NCBI RefSeq assembly: GCF_000332035.1 | Contig: NZ_ALVY01000227.1 | Coordinates: 42,270-102,152 of the forward strand | Origin: Gloeocapsa sp. PCC 73106 | GTDB taxonomy: Bacteria > Cyanobacteriota > Cyanobacteriia > Cyanobacteriales > Gloeocapsaceae | DNA: 59,883 nt | Direction: 5' to 3' | Part shown: positions 47,959 to 57,482 of the stretch, in pieces | Numbering within the stretch: position 1 is the first letter of the stretch | Layout: each line of letters opens with the position of its first letter | The notes under the pieces: generated by a model | Databases searched by the model: none | What the model was told of the DNA's origin: nothing | Seen by the model: only the letters and a program-made list of their open reading frames with translations | Position numbers and translations under genes: made by a program

Positions 47959-50900
47959 ATGAATAATAGAGATTTTTTACTTTTCAACGGCGAAGATTTT
48001 ATTGTAATTGAAGGAACAGCGAGTAACGACAATTTACAAGGTAGCAACGGTAGTGATTCGATTAGAGGTCTAGGGGGTGACGATACACTCACAGGTCTAG
48101 CAGCCAGAGATATCCTAGAAGGTGGAAATGGCTCGGACAGTCTCATTGGCAACGAAGGAGATGACACTCTAGATGGTGGCTCCGGTGATGATAACATGGC
48201 CGGAGGTCCAAATGACGATATTTATCTAGTTGACAATGCCAACGATGTAGTCGTAGAAGTACCCGATGAAGGTACAGACAGGGTGATCGCTTCACTATCC
48301 TACGTTTTGAGTGAAAATGTCGAAGAGCTAGAACTGACAGGAGAAGAACCTCTCACCGGGACCGGCAACAATCTAAATAACAGAATCATCGGTAATAGAG
48401 CGAATAACTTCGTCTCAGGGTTAGAAGGAGATGATACTCTCAACACCGAAAGAGGAGATGACACCCTAGATGGTGGCTTAGGAAACGATAGAATGATCGG
48501 TGGTCGCGGAGATGACACCTATATAGTAGATAGTAGCGATGATGATATTGTTGAAGAAGCAGACGAGGGAACAGATGTCGTAACCTCTGCAGTAACATAT
48601 TCCCTAGAAGGGATAGATAATGTTGAAAATCTGACTCTGACAGGAGAAGATAGTATCGATGGTTCGGGCAATGGAATCGATAACATCATCAGAGGGAATT
48701 CAGGTGACAACGAGCTAATAGGGCAAGGAGGAGACGATACCCTCAGAGGAAACGCAGGAGATGATACCCTCAGTGGCATAAGAGGTGTTAATTTACTCAT
48801 TGGGGGCTCAGGAAGCGATACATATGTACTCTCGAGTGAACGAGACACGATAGTTGAAAGGGGAAGTTCTGAAAACGACCGAGACACAGTAGTAGCTCCT
48901 TTTAACTATACCTTGGGAGAAGATATAGAAAACCTGACCCTAGAAGGAGAAGCAGATCTCGAAGGAGAAGGGAATGCTCTAGATAACTTTATCGTAGGTA
49001 ACGCAGGAAACAACCAACTCAGCGGTCTAAGAGGGAATGACACCCTCAACGGTAACGAAGGAGACGACACACTCGATGGAGGACCAGGGGCCGACAGTAT
49101 GATCGGTGGTCCGGGGAATGACCTATACTTAGTCGATGACGTAGAAGATATAGTTCAAGAGCTATCGACCAACCCAGATGAGGTTGACGAAGTGCGTAGT
49201 GTTGTTAGTTACACGCTACCGGAGAACGTAGAAAGACTAATCATCGACAACAATAGAGACATTGATGGAACAGGTAACGCGGGGGATAACTTAGTCAGGG
49301 GTCGGAACGGGGATAACGCTCTATCGGGATTAGAAGGAAATGATACCCTCATAGGCAGAGATGGAGATGATACCCTTGATGGAGGGCTAGGAAATGACCG
49401 TATGGAGGGAGGTTCGGGCAACGACACCTACGTAGTTGATAACGCAGAGGATGTCATCGTAGAAGAAGAGAGCGATCCAGAAGAAATCAATACAGTACGC
49501 TCTTCCATAGACTTTACTCTGGAAGGGAATCTACAAAATCTAGTCCTGCTCGGAGAAGCTGTTAACGGTATTGGCAATAACGTTAGTAACTCAATAGAGG
49601 GTAACGCTCAAAATAACCTGCTCGAAGGACAAGGAGGAGACGATGAAATCGAAGCAAGAGAAGGAAACGACACCCTAGACGGCGGAGAAGGGATAGATAC
49701 CCTGGCAGGAGGACTAGGAAATGATACTTACATCGTCAATAACTCAGAAGATGAAATTATCGAAGAGGAAGAAGAAGGGATCGACACAGTTACTACTTCT
49801 GTTCCCTACGCGCTACCTCAGAACGTAGAAAATATCACTTTTGTAGGCACAGGAAATATTAACCTGAGGGGTAATAACACTAATAACCAGATAACGGGTG
49901 CAGAAGGAAACGATCTACTCGAAGGCAGAAAAGGAGACGATACCCTCATCGGTGGAGATGGAGATGATACCCTAGACGGGGGTTCGGGAGCAGACAGTAT
50001 GGAGGGGGGAGCAGGTAATGATACTTACTACGTAAGTAGTCGTGCCGATATAATAGTAGAAACTGGAACTAACCCTAACGAAATAAATACAGTTATCAGT
50101 TCTATTAACTTTAATGTGGTAGGGAACATAACCAACCTGGTATTGACGGGCGATCGCAATCTTAATAGCATAGGTAATGATCGCAACAACACCCTCACAG
50201 GAAATGGAGGTAATAACCTATTACAAGGTCTAGAGGGCAACGATACTCTCATAGGGCTAGCTGGCCGGGATACTTTAGACGGTGGCCAAGGCACTGATAA
50301 CATGGCAGGTGGAGAAGGTAATGATACTTATCTGGTTGATGCAACACAAGACGTAGTTACAGAAGGTACCGACGAGGGAGAAGATGAAGTCATTGCTGCA
50401 GTTGACTATACCCTCGGAGCTAATCTAGAAAAATTAACTCTGATAGGTAATGCAACCCGAGGAACTGGTAACGACTTAGACAACGAGATTACCGGTAACG
50501 AGACCAATAACAACTTAATAGGCGGAGCAGGGGATGATACTCTAGATGGAATTGCTGGAGAGAACCGATTAGAAGGAGGAGCCGGAAACGATACCTATGT
50601 CATCAACAGTCCTGGAGACACAATCGTGGAAATCCCCAACGGAGGCGGAGATACAGTAGAGTCCTTCGTTGATTTTGAACTCACAGATCCCAATTTAGAA
50701 AACTTAAGACTTACAGGTGAGCGAGCTACCAACGGCACGGGAAATGTTCTCAATAACGAGATTACCGGGAATAATGTGGCGAACTTACTCATAGGACTAA
50801 GTGGTAACGACACTTTAATTGGGAGAGGAGGCGATGACACCCTCGACGGAACCGTCCCCGAAGAAGAAACCCCAGGCGTCGATAGCCTCGTAGGTGGTGA

Positions 50901-52362
50901 AGGTAATGATCTTTATCTAATTGATGACACCGACGACGAGGTAGTAGAAGAACAAGACGAAGGCGTCGATACGATTCAATCTTCTATCCCCTACGATTTA
51001 CCACGCAACGTAGAAAACATCATTTTTGGTCCAGTTGGAGATATCGAAGTTACCGGTAACTCAGCTAATAACAGGATAGTTACCGTAGATGGAAACAATC
51101 TCCTAGAAGGACAAGAAGGAAACGATACCCTAGAAAGCGGCGAAGGCAATGATACCATCGACGGCGGTGCAGGAGCCGATCAGATGGCAGGGGGACTAGG
51201 AAGCGATCGTTATATCGTCGATGACGTTGGGGATCTAGTCAGAGAAGTAGCCACAGATGACGAGAGCGAAGATGTAGATGAGGTAATCGCCTCAGTTAGC
51301 TATCGACTTCCAGAACAAGTAGAAAATCTGACCCTGATAGATCAAGAAAATATTGACGGGACTGGTAATGGTCTCGATAATACTATCGAGGGTAATAGCG
51401 GGGATAACAGGCTCGATGGTGCTATAGCTGCAGACACGATGATAGGTGGTACCGGTAATGACACTTACGTTGTTGATAACGCAGGAGACGTCGTTATTGA
51501 AAACGGTAACGATTCCGAGGATAAAGTTGAAGCCTCTATCGACTACACCATAGGAGATAACATCGAGAACCTGACTTTAACTGGAACTAACAATATTAGT
51601 GGAACTGGTAACGGGTTAGACAACTTGATACTGGGTAATCAAAGCATTAATACTCTCAGTGGTCTAGGAGGTAATGATACTCTAGATGGAGGAGGAGGTA
51701 TAGATACCCTCATCGGTGGTCAGGGGAACGATACCTATATCGTCAACACTTCTAACGCGCGCGCATTGGAAGAACCAGACCAAGGCGAAGATATTGTTCT
51801 AGCTTCCGCTAATTTCACTCTTCTCGACAACGTGGAAAATCTGACCTTAACTGGAAGTGGCAATATCAATGGCTCAGGCAATGCCTTAGATAACTTAATT
51901 ATTGGCAATGATGTTAACAACGCTCTGAGCGGTAACAACGGTGAGGATACCCTCATCGGAGGTCTTGGCAATGATAACCTGTCAGGAGGAGATGGCGACG
52001 ATCGCCTCCTGGGTGGATCGGGTCAAGATACCCTAAACGGTGGAGGAGGTGAAGACATATTCGCCTACGATTCTCCCGACCAAGGAGCTGACCTACTCGT
52101 TCAATACGTACCTAATGATGATACAATTGAAGTATCAGCGGATGGTTTTGGCGGAGGTCTAGAGACAGGTCGTCTTGACTCGGACCAATTTACCCTAGGT
52201 GTGGTTGCTACTACTTCCCAACACCGCTTTATCTACGACCAACAACCTAGCGGAGGTGCCCTATTCTTCGATCCAGATGGTAGCGGTTCCTTACCACAGG
52301 TGCGTCTGTTGAACACAGAGGGGCGTGTAGATTTAACCAACAATGACATCGTTGTGATTTAA
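47959..52362 (+). CDS. Giant RTX-type calcium-binding repeat protein
   Basis: About 1,467 residues from ATG 47959, chosen for the AAGGA box 7 bases upstream; in-frame GTGs lie at 47938. The protein is about 13 copies of a unit of roughly 100 residues (255-312 bases): a beta-rich stretch NDTYVVDNAxDVVxE, DTVxSSVxYTL, NVENLTLTGxxxxxGTGN, then RTX nonapeptide-like glycine-aspartate repeats (GNDTLxGxxGDDTLDGG). The last about 110 residues (from FAYDSPDQGADLL) differ and may hold the type I secretion signal. There is no N-terminal signal peptide. Very acidic. Expected to be secreted, bind calcium and fold outside the cell; no catalytic domain is visible. No type I secretion genes are in the window. 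Confidence 0.9.
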   Translation: MNNRDFLLFNGEDFIVIEGTASNDNLQGSNGSDSIRGLGGDDTLTGLAARDILEGGNGSDSLIGNEGDDTLDGGSGDDNMAGGPNDDIYLVDNANDVVVEVPDEGTDRVIASLSYVLSENVEELELTGEEPLTGTGNNLNNRIIGNRANNFVSGLEGDDTLNTERGDDTLDGGLGNDRMIGGRGDDTYIVDSSDDDIVEEADEGTDVVTSAVTYSLEGIDNVENLTLTGEDSIDGSGNGIDNIIRGNSGDNELIGQGGDDTLRGNAGDDTLSGIRGVNLLIGGSGSDTYVLSSERDTIVERGSSENDRDTVVAPFNYTLGEDIENLTLEGEADLEGEGNALDNFIVGNAGNNQLSGLRGNDTLNGNEGDDTLDGGPGADSMIGGPGNDLYLVDDVEDIVQELSTNPDEVDEVRSVVSYTLPENVERLIIDNNRDIDGTGNAGDNLVRGRNGDNALSGLEGNDTLIGRDGDDTLDGGLGNDRMEGGSGNDTYVVDNAEDVIVEEESDPEEINTVRSSIDFTLEGNLQNLVLLGEAVNGIGNNVSNSIEGNAQNNLLEGQGGDDEIEAREGNDTLDGGEGIDTLAGGLGNDTYIVNNSEDEIIEEEEEGIDTVTTSVPYALPQNVENITFVGTGNINLRGNNTNNQITGAEGNDLLEGRKGDDTLIGGDGDDTLDGGSGADSMEGGAGNDTYYVSSRADIIVETGTNPNEINTVISSINFNVVGNITNLVLTGDRNLNSIGNDRNNTLTGNGGNNLLQGLEGNDTLIGLAGRDTLDGGQGTDNMAGGEGNDTYLVDATQDVVTEGTDEGEDEVIAAVDYTLGANLEKLTLIGNATRGTGNDLDNEITGNETNNNLIGGAGDDTLDGIAGENRLEGGAGNDTYVINSPGDTIVEIPNGGGDTVESFVDFELTDPNLENLRLTGERATNGTGNVLNNEITGNNVANLLIGLSGNDTLIGRGGDDTLDGTVPEEETPGVDSLVGGEGNDLYLIDDTDDEVVEEQDEGVDTIQSSIPYDLPRNVENIIFGPVGDIEVTGNSANNRIVTVDGNNLLEGQEGNDTLESGEGNDTIDGGAGADQMAGGLGSDRYIVDDVGDLVREVATDDESEDVDEVIASVSYRLPEQVENLTLIDQENIDGTGNGLDNTIEGNSGDNRLDGAIAADTMIGGTGNDTYVVDNAGDVVIENGNDSEDKVEASIDYTIGDNIENLTLTGTNNISGTGNGLDNLILGNQSINTLSGLGGNDTLDGGGGIDTLIGGQGNDTYIVNTSNARALEEPDQGEDIVLASANFTLLDNVENLTLTGSGNINGSGNALDNLIIGNDVNNALSGNNGEDTLIGGLGNDNLSGGDGDDRLLGGSGQDTLNGGGGEDIFAYDSPDQGADLLVQYVPNDDTIEVSADGFGGGLETGRLDSDQFTLGVVATTSQHRFIYDQQPSGGALFFDPDGSGSLPQVRLLNTEGRVDLTNNDIVVI

Positions 52363-52377
52363 TTACTAAGCAAGAGG

Positions 52378-52403
52378 AGGGGTAGCCAAAACTACCCCTT
52401 TTC
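52378..52403 (+). terminator. Rho-independent terminator after the RTX gene
   Basis: Perfect 8-base stem AGGGGTAG (52378-52385) / CTACCCCT (52392-52399) with a 6-base loop, followed by TTTT. It lies 16 bases after the RTX stop and before the tRNA. Confidence 0.9.
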
Positions 52404-52424
52404 TGTTATATTGTTTATCTGCTT

Positions 52425-52509
52425 GGAGAGGTGGCAGAGTGGTCGATTGCGTCCGACTTGAAATCGGATGAAGCGCAAGCTTCCGGGAGTTCGAATCTCC
52501 CCCTCTCCG
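52425..52509 (+). tRNA. tRNA-Ser (anticodon TGA)
   Basis: 85-base cloverleaf. Acceptor GGAGAGG (52425-52431) pairs with CCTCTCC (52502-52508), with discriminator G. The anticodon loop CTTGAAA (52457-52463) between TCCGA and TCGGA gives anticodon TGA, reading UCA-type serine codons. The long variable arm typical of tRNA-Ser and a T-loop (TTCGAAT) are present. CCA is not encoded. It ends seven bases before the clpP stop on the opposite strand. Confidence 0.97.
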
Positions 52510-52515
52510 TTCCTC

Positions 52516-53118
52516 TTAGTTGGGGCTTTGCTCGATCACTTGATCGATTAGCCCGTAAGCTTTAGCCTCCTCGGCAGACATGAAGAAATCGCGATCGGTA
52601 TCTCTTTCGATCTTTTCCAAGGGCTGATGAGTGTGATGGCTCATGATCTGATTAAGTTGCTCGCGAATGCGTAAAATTTCGTTAGCTTCTATCTCGATAT
52701 CCGTCGCTTGTCTACGGCCCTGTATACCACCGAGGGGTTGATGAATCATAATCCGAGAATGAGGGAGAGCTAAACGTTTTCCAGGAGTACCCGCACCCAA
52801 CAAAAAAGCACCCATAGAAGCAGCTAAACCAACACAAATTGTGACCACATCTGACTTAATGTATTGCATAGTGTCGTAGATCGCTAGACCTGCAGTCACA
52901 GAGCCGCCGGGAGAATTAATGTAGAGATAGATCGGTTTACCAGGATCTTCAGAATCGAGATAAAGCATCACAGAAATAATCTGATTAGCCAAACTGTCAT
53001 TGACGCCTCGACCTAAAAAGATAATTCGTTCTCGATACAGACGATTGTAAAGATCAATCCAGTCGCTATAGGGTTGACCGGGTAAACGATAGGGAACTTT
53101 GGGAACACCAATAGGCAT
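52516..53118 (-). CDS. clpP: ATP-dependent Clp protease proteolytic subunit
   Basis: 200-residue ClpP with its catalytic triad visible: Ser in [11 protein letters not shown], His in IMIHQPLGG, Asp in [22 protein letters not shown] and the [16 protein letters not shown] region are typical. In cyanobacteria a ClpP of this kind (ClpP3) assembles with the inactive ClpR into the essential core that works with ClpC. It follows clpR by 14 bases, so the pair is an operon. Confidence 0.94.
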   Translation of the reverse strand: MPIGVPKVPYRLPGQPYSDWIDLYNRLYRERIIFLGRGVNDSLANQIISVMLYLDSEDPGKPIYLYINSPGGSVTAGLAIYDTMQYIKSDVVTICVGLAASMGAFLLGAGTPGKRLALPHSRIMIHQPLGGIQGRRQATDIEIEANEILRIREQLNQIMSHHTHQPLEKIERDTDRDFFMSAEEAKAYGLIDQVIEQSPN

Positions 53119-53132
53119 ATAAAAAAAGTTAA

Positions 53133-53822
53133 TTAAGTAAGTGAAGGAACGGGCATGGGTAAGTCTTTACGACTTGTCAGAATTTTATCAATCAAGCCAT
53201 ATTCCAAAGCTTGTTGAGGGTTCATATAATACATGCGATCAGTATCTTGTTGAATTTTTTCTACTGATTGAGTAGTATTGTCAGCGAGCATTTCCAGCAT
53301 CATGCGTCGGTTCGCCAGGACTTCTTTGGCTCGAATTTGAATGTCTGTTGCTTGTCCCTGAGTTCCTTGACGAGCCTGATGCAAAATAATCGTAGCGTGA
53401 GGTAAACTAGCTCTGCACCCTTTGGCTCCTGCCGCTAAAATCATCGCTGCTGTGCCCATCGCTTGACCAATACAGATAGTATGTACAGGAGGCTTGATAT
53501 ATTTAAGGGTGTCATAAATAGCAAAAGCCTCCGTTTCAAAACCAATAGCTTCTCCTCCGTACCAAGAAGTCCCAGTGGAATTGATATACATGTAGATCGG
53601 CTTATCTGGATCATCAAACTGCAAATAGAGCAATTGAGCAACAATCAACTCCGTCACGTCTATACCAATTTGATCCTTGTACTCGTCGGGAGAAATCAAG
53701 GGTAAACCCAAATAGACAATACGCTCTTTCAAAAGCAAAGAAGGTAAGTCTGGGGGAGGAGTCCGATAATAGGCGTCCCCTGTATAAGGGGCTTGCACGG
53801 CTTGAATAGATAAATTCATCAT
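53133..53822 (-). CDS. clpR: ClpR, inactive ClpP paralogue
   Basis: About 229 residues from ATG 53822 (or 53819); the longer TTG frame to 53834 is less likely. The fold is ClpP ([32 protein letters not shown]), but the position of the catalytic Ser reads GQAMGTAAM instead of GxAASMG, so Ser is Gly and the subunit cannot cleave peptides. This is the cyanobacterial/plastid ClpR. The internal insert between the first two blocks ([14 protein letters not shown]) is also typical. Confidence 0.92.
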   Translation of the reverse strand: MMNLSIQAVQAPYTGDAYYRTPPPDLPSLLLKERIVYLGLPLISPDEYKDQIGIDVTELIVAQLLYLQFDDPDKPIYMYINSTGTSWYGGEAIGFETEAFAIYDTLKYIKPPVHTICIGQAMGTAAMILAAGAKGCRASLPHATIILHQARQGTQGQATDIQIRAKEVLANRRMMLEMLADNTTQSVEKIQQDTDRMYYMNPQQALEYGLIDKILTSRKDLPMPVPSLT

Positions 53823-53916
53823 TAGTAAACGCAAGCAACTTTATTTTTTGATTGTTACACATTTAATAGCTTAATTTATGTTTTATGATTACTGATAAAC
53901 CGATTTACTCAAAGTT

Positions 53917-55023
53917 ATGTCTAATCTTGCTAATTTGCCTCCGCTAGAGAAAAATCTGGCTTACTCATCATCTCCCCACGCTTTGCCCCTGACAGAATTT
54001 AGCCTCTTAAAACTAAATTCCCTAGGAGATATGGTACAGGTGGTAGAAATTATGCGTAGAAATAAAATAGCCATTATTATTCTGAGTAACTTAGAAGAAA
54101 AAACAGCCAAACGCGTAAGGGACTGGCTCAATGGGTATATTGTAGCCGTGGACGGTATCAGTCAATGGTTAGGAGAACAGACTTTTTTATTGGCGGCGCA
54201 TAAAATTAAGATCTCTGGCGCTTTAAGTCAGAGCCTAATAAATCCGAGACAACAAGAGGCGATTACCAGCAAAATCAAAAAAATATTGATAAAATTAGCC
54301 GATAATAACTTATTAGCGATGATTTCTGTGCCTGGAGGAAGTTTTGCCATGGGTTCTGAGCCGGAGGAAACACCAGTCCACCCTGTTACAGTTCAGAGCT
54401 TTTATTTAAGTCAATATCCAATTACTCAAGCCCAATGGAGAGTTATAGCAGCCTTACCTCAGGTTAACAAAAAGCTTGATGCCAATCCTGCTTATTTTTT
54501 AGGAGATAATTTACCCGTAGAGCAGGTTTCCTGGGAGGATGCTCTGGAATTTTGCGCACGTCTGTCGCAAAAAACGGGGCGCACATATAGACTTCCCAGC
54601 GAAGCAGAATGGGAGTATGCCTGTCGTGCTGGGACTAAGACTAGATTTTGGTTTGGTCAAGATATTAACAGTGATTTAGCCAATTACGATGGTAATTCTG
54701 GTTATGGTAAAGATACAGAAGAATCATTTTTAAAAAAAACAACCCCTGTAGATTACTTTGGGATTAAGAATCCTTTTGGTTTAGCTGATCTCCATGGCAA
54801 TGTCTGGGAATGGTGCGCGGATCACTGGCATCGAGATTATCAGGGAGCCCCGACAGATGGTAGTGCCTGGTTATCTCAAGATGAGCAACATTTAAGAGTG
54901 GTTAGAGGAGGTTCTTGGTACGATTTACCTCGTTTTTGTCGTTCTGCTTGTCGCTACTCTCTTAATGCTCAACGTAAAGTTAATAATATCGGCTTTCGCA
55001 TCGCCTGTGATCCAATTAATTAG
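53917..55023 (+). CDS. Fusion of a SepF-like domain with an FGE-sulfatase-like domain
   Basis: 368 residues. Residues about 34-100 follow the SepF (DUF552) pattern: a helix (LGDMVQVVEIMRRNK), a strand ending in IAIIILSNLEE, a helix (KTAKRVRDWLNGYIVAVDG), then a strand-turn-strand (SQWLGEQTFLLA, HKIKISG). Residues about 135-365 are an FGE-sulfatase/SUMF1-type domain: VPGGSFAMGS, VTVQSFYLSQYPITQAQW, LPVEQVSWEDALEFC, YRLPSEAEWEYACRAGT, GNVWEWCADHW and VVRGGSWYDLPRFCRSACRYS. The two C-terminal Cys are not spaced as in true sulfatase-activating FGE, so a non-catalytic or different role is possible. Divergent from clpR. Confidence 0.75.
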   Translation: MSNLANLPPLEKNLAYSSSPHALPLTEFSLLKLNSLGDMVQVVEIMRRNKIAIIILSNLEEKTAKRVRDWLNGYIVAVDGISQWLGEQTFLLAAHKIKISGALSQSLINPRQQEAITSKIKKILIKLADNNLLAMISVPGGSFAMGSEPEETPVHPVTVQSFYLSQYPITQAQWRVIAALPQVNKKLDANPAYFLGDNLPVEQVSWEDALEFCARLSQKTGRTYRLPSEAEWEYACRAGTKTRFWFGQDINSDLANYDGNSGYGKDTEESFLKKTTPVDYFGIKNPFGLADLHGNVWEWCADHWHRDYQGAPTDGSAWLSQDEQHLRVVRGGSWYDLPRFCRSACRYSLNAQRKVNNIGFRIACDPIN

Positions 55024-55043
55024 TGTTAATTAGATTAGTTTTA

Positions 55044-55052
55044 TGTTATGAT
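55044..55052 (+). promoter_or_regulatory. Extended -10 promoter of the SRP RNA
   Basis: TG at 55044-55045, one base, then TATGAT (55047-55052): an extended -10 lying seven bases before the predicted RNA 5' end at 55060. The -35 region is weak, as expected for an extended -10. Confidence 0.5.
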
Positions 55053-55059
55053 GTTAGAT

Positions 55060-55153
55060 GACCTGGACCCATGCGATGATAACGCCCAAACCTTGTCAGG
55101 ACCGGAAGGTAGCAGCAATACGGGATGCTTATGATAGGCGCGGAATCCGGGTC
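55060..55153 (+). ncRNA. ffs: Signal recognition particle RNA (4.5S type)
   Basis: About 94 bases with the conserved apical core: ACCTTGTCAGGACCGG, AAGGTAGCAGCAATACGGGA, the loop bound by Ffh. The outer stem forms between GACCTGGACCC and GGAATCCGGGTC. It ends with TTTTT at 55154-55158. It lies between the SepF-like/FGE gene and queG, whose end is 9 bases away on the other strand. Confidence 0.95.
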
Positions 55154-55161
55154 TTTTTGTT

Positions 55162-56091
55162 TCAGGAAAGATTAGCGCGGGCATTACGTCTGAACATGGC
55201 GGGTTTTATTCTACGCAGAGCTGAACTTCTAAATCGCCAATCCCATTCTAGCTCTGTTAAATTAGCTAATTCTGTTAGTTTGGGCCCAACATTGTGGGGA
55301 TAAGGGTTGAATTCTATTTTATCCGTTGGTTTGGCGAATCTTTGGTTCCACGGACATACATCTTGACAGATATCACAACCGGCTACCCAACCTTGTAAAT
55401 TTTGAGCTATTTGTGATGGTAATTCCTCGGCGCGATTTTCGATGGTGTGATAGGCTATGCAGAGATTAGCGTCAACGACAAAGGGTTGAGTAATCGCTTG
55501 AGTCGGACAAGCGTCTAGACAGCGAGTACAACTTCCACAGTGTTCGGTGTGGGGTTGGTCTGGTTGAAGAGGAACGTTGATTAAAATTTCTCCCAGAAAG
55601 ACCCAGCTACCGTAGTTTCTCGTGATTAGATTAGCATTTTTAGCGATCCAACCCAAGCCTGCCCTTTGAGCCCAAGCCTTATCTTGTATGGGACCGGTAT
55701 CAGAGTAGTAACGCGTCTTGATAGTTTCGCACTGACTTTCTAGCCAATCACAGACTTGTTTAAGTTTTTTGTGCATTATCTTATGGTAATCTCGTCCCCA
55801 GGCGTAACGGGATATTTTGCCATATTCTTTGCCTACGGGACGCTCAACCGGGGTATAGTAATTTAAAGCTACACAAATAACCGACTGTACCTCAGGAAGA
55901 CAAGCCTTGATATCCAGACGCTTAGGATTTTCCATCCAACTCAGATCGCCATGATAACCCAGAGCTAGCCAAGTCTTGAGCTGAGAATTAGCATCATCTT
56001 CGTTTTGGGCTTCTACTGGGGCTATACCGACTCGATCAAAACCCATTGCCAAAATTTTGGTTTTAATCGCCTCACTATCTAAAAAACTCAT
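55162..56091 (-). CDS. queG: Epoxyqueuosine reductase
   Basis: Cobalamin-dependent iron-sulfur enzyme for the last step of tRNA queuosine synthesis. 309 residues; two 4Fe-4S motifs (CGSCTRCLDACPTQAI near residue 190 and GCDICQDVCPWNQR near 240) and the N-terminal GFDRVGIAPVE. The RYAWGRDYHKIM block is typical. Its start overlaps the upstream hydrolase by 4 bases. Confidence 0.94.
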   Translation of the reverse strand: MSFLDSEAIKTKILAMGFDRVGIAPVEAQNEDDANSQLKTWLALGYHGDLSWMENPKRLDIKACLPEVQSVICVALNYYTPVERPVGKEYGKISRYAWGRDYHKIMHKKLKQVCDWLESQCETIKTRYYSDTGPIQDKAWAQRAGLGWIAKNANLITRNYGSWVFLGEILINVPLQPDQPHTEHCGSCTRCLDACPTQAITQPFVVDANLCIAYHTIENRAEELPSQIAQNLQGWVAGCDICQDVCPWNQRFAKPTDKIEFNPYPHNVGPKLTELANLTELEWDWRFRSSALRRIKPAMFRRNARANLS

Positions 56092-56963
56092 TTATTCAGG
56101 GTTAAACTGCGAGCAGATTGAGTGAAGTCTTGAATGCTTTCTAGATATTTCTCTCCTCCAATTCCACTCACATCATCATGTCCTGCTTCCGGTACGATTA
56201 ACAGTTGTTTGGGACTTTTAGCTGCGGCAAATAATTTCTCACTCATCGCTAGGGGAATAACTTCATCTTTACTCCCATGGATAAAAAGTAGTGGCATTTT
56301 TAATAGTGGTACCTTGCTCAAGGAGTCAAAGCGTTGATTAATAATAACTTTAGTCGGAAAAAACCGATAAATACCACCATAATGAATAACTATATCTAGA
56401 ATAGAAGTGAAAGAGCCTTGAATAATCAGTCCTGCTATCTGGGGTTGACGCAGACCTAAATCGACGGCGATCGCTCCTCCCAAAGAATGTCCATAGACAA
56501 ATATCTGTTCTGGTTTTAGTCCTTTTTGTTGCACCAGATAATCCCACGCTACTTGGGTATCTTGATACACTTGTGCTTCTGTGGGAAACTTGCCTGAGCT
56601 TAAACCATAACCTCGATAATCTAGTAACAATAAAGAAAAACCCAGTTGATAAAATTTTTGAGCTAATTCTAAATTATGACTAATATTAGAGGCATTGCCG
56701 TGAAGATACAACATCACATCGCCCCTGGATTGATTCGGTAGCCACCAAGCATGTAGGTTTTCCTCAACACCTTGTTTATTAGTTACCGAGAGCCAAACAT
56801 CCTCGTAGGGTAGTCCCAATTCATCGGGCTTTGTCGCCATTAATCTAGTTGGGAAAAAAATTAAGCGGTTTTGCCATTGGAATAAAGCCAAGCACAATAA
56901 GATATAGATAACTTCCAGAACAATAACTGAAAATATTATTGATTTTAACCACATGACGCTCAA
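56088..56963 (-). CDS. Alpha/beta hydrolase, membrane anchored
   Basis: 291 residues with an N-terminal membrane helix (about 5-30), then the alpha/beta hydrolase core: LYLHGNASNIS oxyanion region, LLDYRGYGLSSG, nucleophile elbow GHSLGGAIA, Asp in IHGSKDEVIP and His in PEAGHDD. Resembles the ABHD17/BEM46-like group. Substrate unknown. It precedes queG with a 4-base overlap. Confidence 0.85.
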   Translation of the reverse strand: MSVMWLKSIIFSVIVLEVIYILLCLALFQWQNRLIFFPTRLMATKPDELGLPYEDVWLSVTNKQGVEENLHAWWLPNQSRGDVMLYLHGNASNISHNLELAQKFYQLGFSLLLLDYRGYGLSSGKFPTEAQVYQDTQVAWDYLVQQKGLKPEQIFVYGHSLGGAIAVDLGLRQPQIAGLIIQGSFTSILDIVIHYGGIYRFFPTKVIINQRFDSLSKVPLLKMPLLFIHGSKDEVIPLAMSEKLFAAAKSPKQLLIVPEAGHDDVSGIGGEKYLESIQDFTQSARSLTLNK

Positions 56964-57156
56964 AATTTGACCTCAATTTTTAGTTGAATGAGATCGCGTT
57001 AGTCCCTACCCCGCGGTTGCTGAGGGTGAAGAAGGAAGGCGTCCTCTTACACTATCTTAAACCATCTTGTCTCAGCATCTAGCCAATACCGTTATGCAAA
57101 CTTCAAATAGAAATAGTTCGAAAGAGTTGGTTTTAATTAATGCAAACAAAATAATT

Positions 57157-57194
57157 GGAGATCCTGAGCAAAGTTTACTCTTAGTGGGATCTCC
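57157..57194. other. 8-base inverted repeat downstream of the csbD stop
   Basis: GGAGATCC (57157-57164) and GGATCTCC (57187-57194) are perfect inverted copies 22 bases apart. A 36-codon frame (57094-57204, MQTSNRNSSKEL...) passes through it but has no clear ribosome-binding site. The remaining 56964-57228 shows no convincing gene. Confidence 0.4.
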
Positions 57195-57228
57195 AGATCA
57201 ATAGTGTCAAAGTCAAGCAAACAACTTA

Positions 57229-57411
57229 TTAATCGATCACTTTTTTAGCTTCGTCTTTAAGGTTTTCGACACTGTGATCAATCTTAGCTTCTGCTTGTTT
57301 GGCTTTACCTTCAGCTTCATCTTTGGGATCGCCAGTGATTTTACCAATAACTTCCTGAGCTTTTCCTTCTAAATTTTTAGCAGTTGCTTTAGCTCTATCT
57401 TCGATACTCAT
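57229..57411 (-). CDS. CsbD family stress protein
   Basis: 60 residues from ATG 57411, with AAGGAG ten bases upstream; a longer TTG-started frame to 57438 is not needed. The sequence is a run of charged amphipathic helices (MSIEDRAKATAKNLEGKAQ, VIGKITGDPKDEAEGKAK), the CsbD pattern. CsbD proteins are general stress proteins of unknown action. Likely stress-inducible; a 16-base palindrome lies about 72 bases upstream. Confidence 0.92.
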   Translation of the reverse strand: MSIEDRAKATAKNLEGKAQEVIGKITGDPKDEAEGKAKQAEAKIDHSVENLKDEAKKVID

Positions 57412-57482
57412 AATTAAATACTCCTTTTTTTTTGCCAATTTAATTCATATTTTTAGAATACCTAAATTAAAGTAATTAATCT

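Noticed and set aside
47922-51971. Several long frames on the minus strand inside the RTX gene (rich in Ser/Pro/Leu)
   Set aside because: They are shadows of the Gly/Asp repeat codons read in reverse; no ribosome-binding sites and no recognisable domains.
47959-52362. Tandem repeats that could be taken for a CRISPR array
   Set aside because: The repeats are coding, degenerate and about 300 bases long, with none of the short exact repeats or unique spacers of CRISPR.
54900-55020. SUMF1-type domain as a true sulfatase-activating enzyme
   Set aside because: The C-terminal cysteines are spaced CxxxC near the end and do not match the five-residue spacing of the catalytic pair; no sulfatase gene is nearby.
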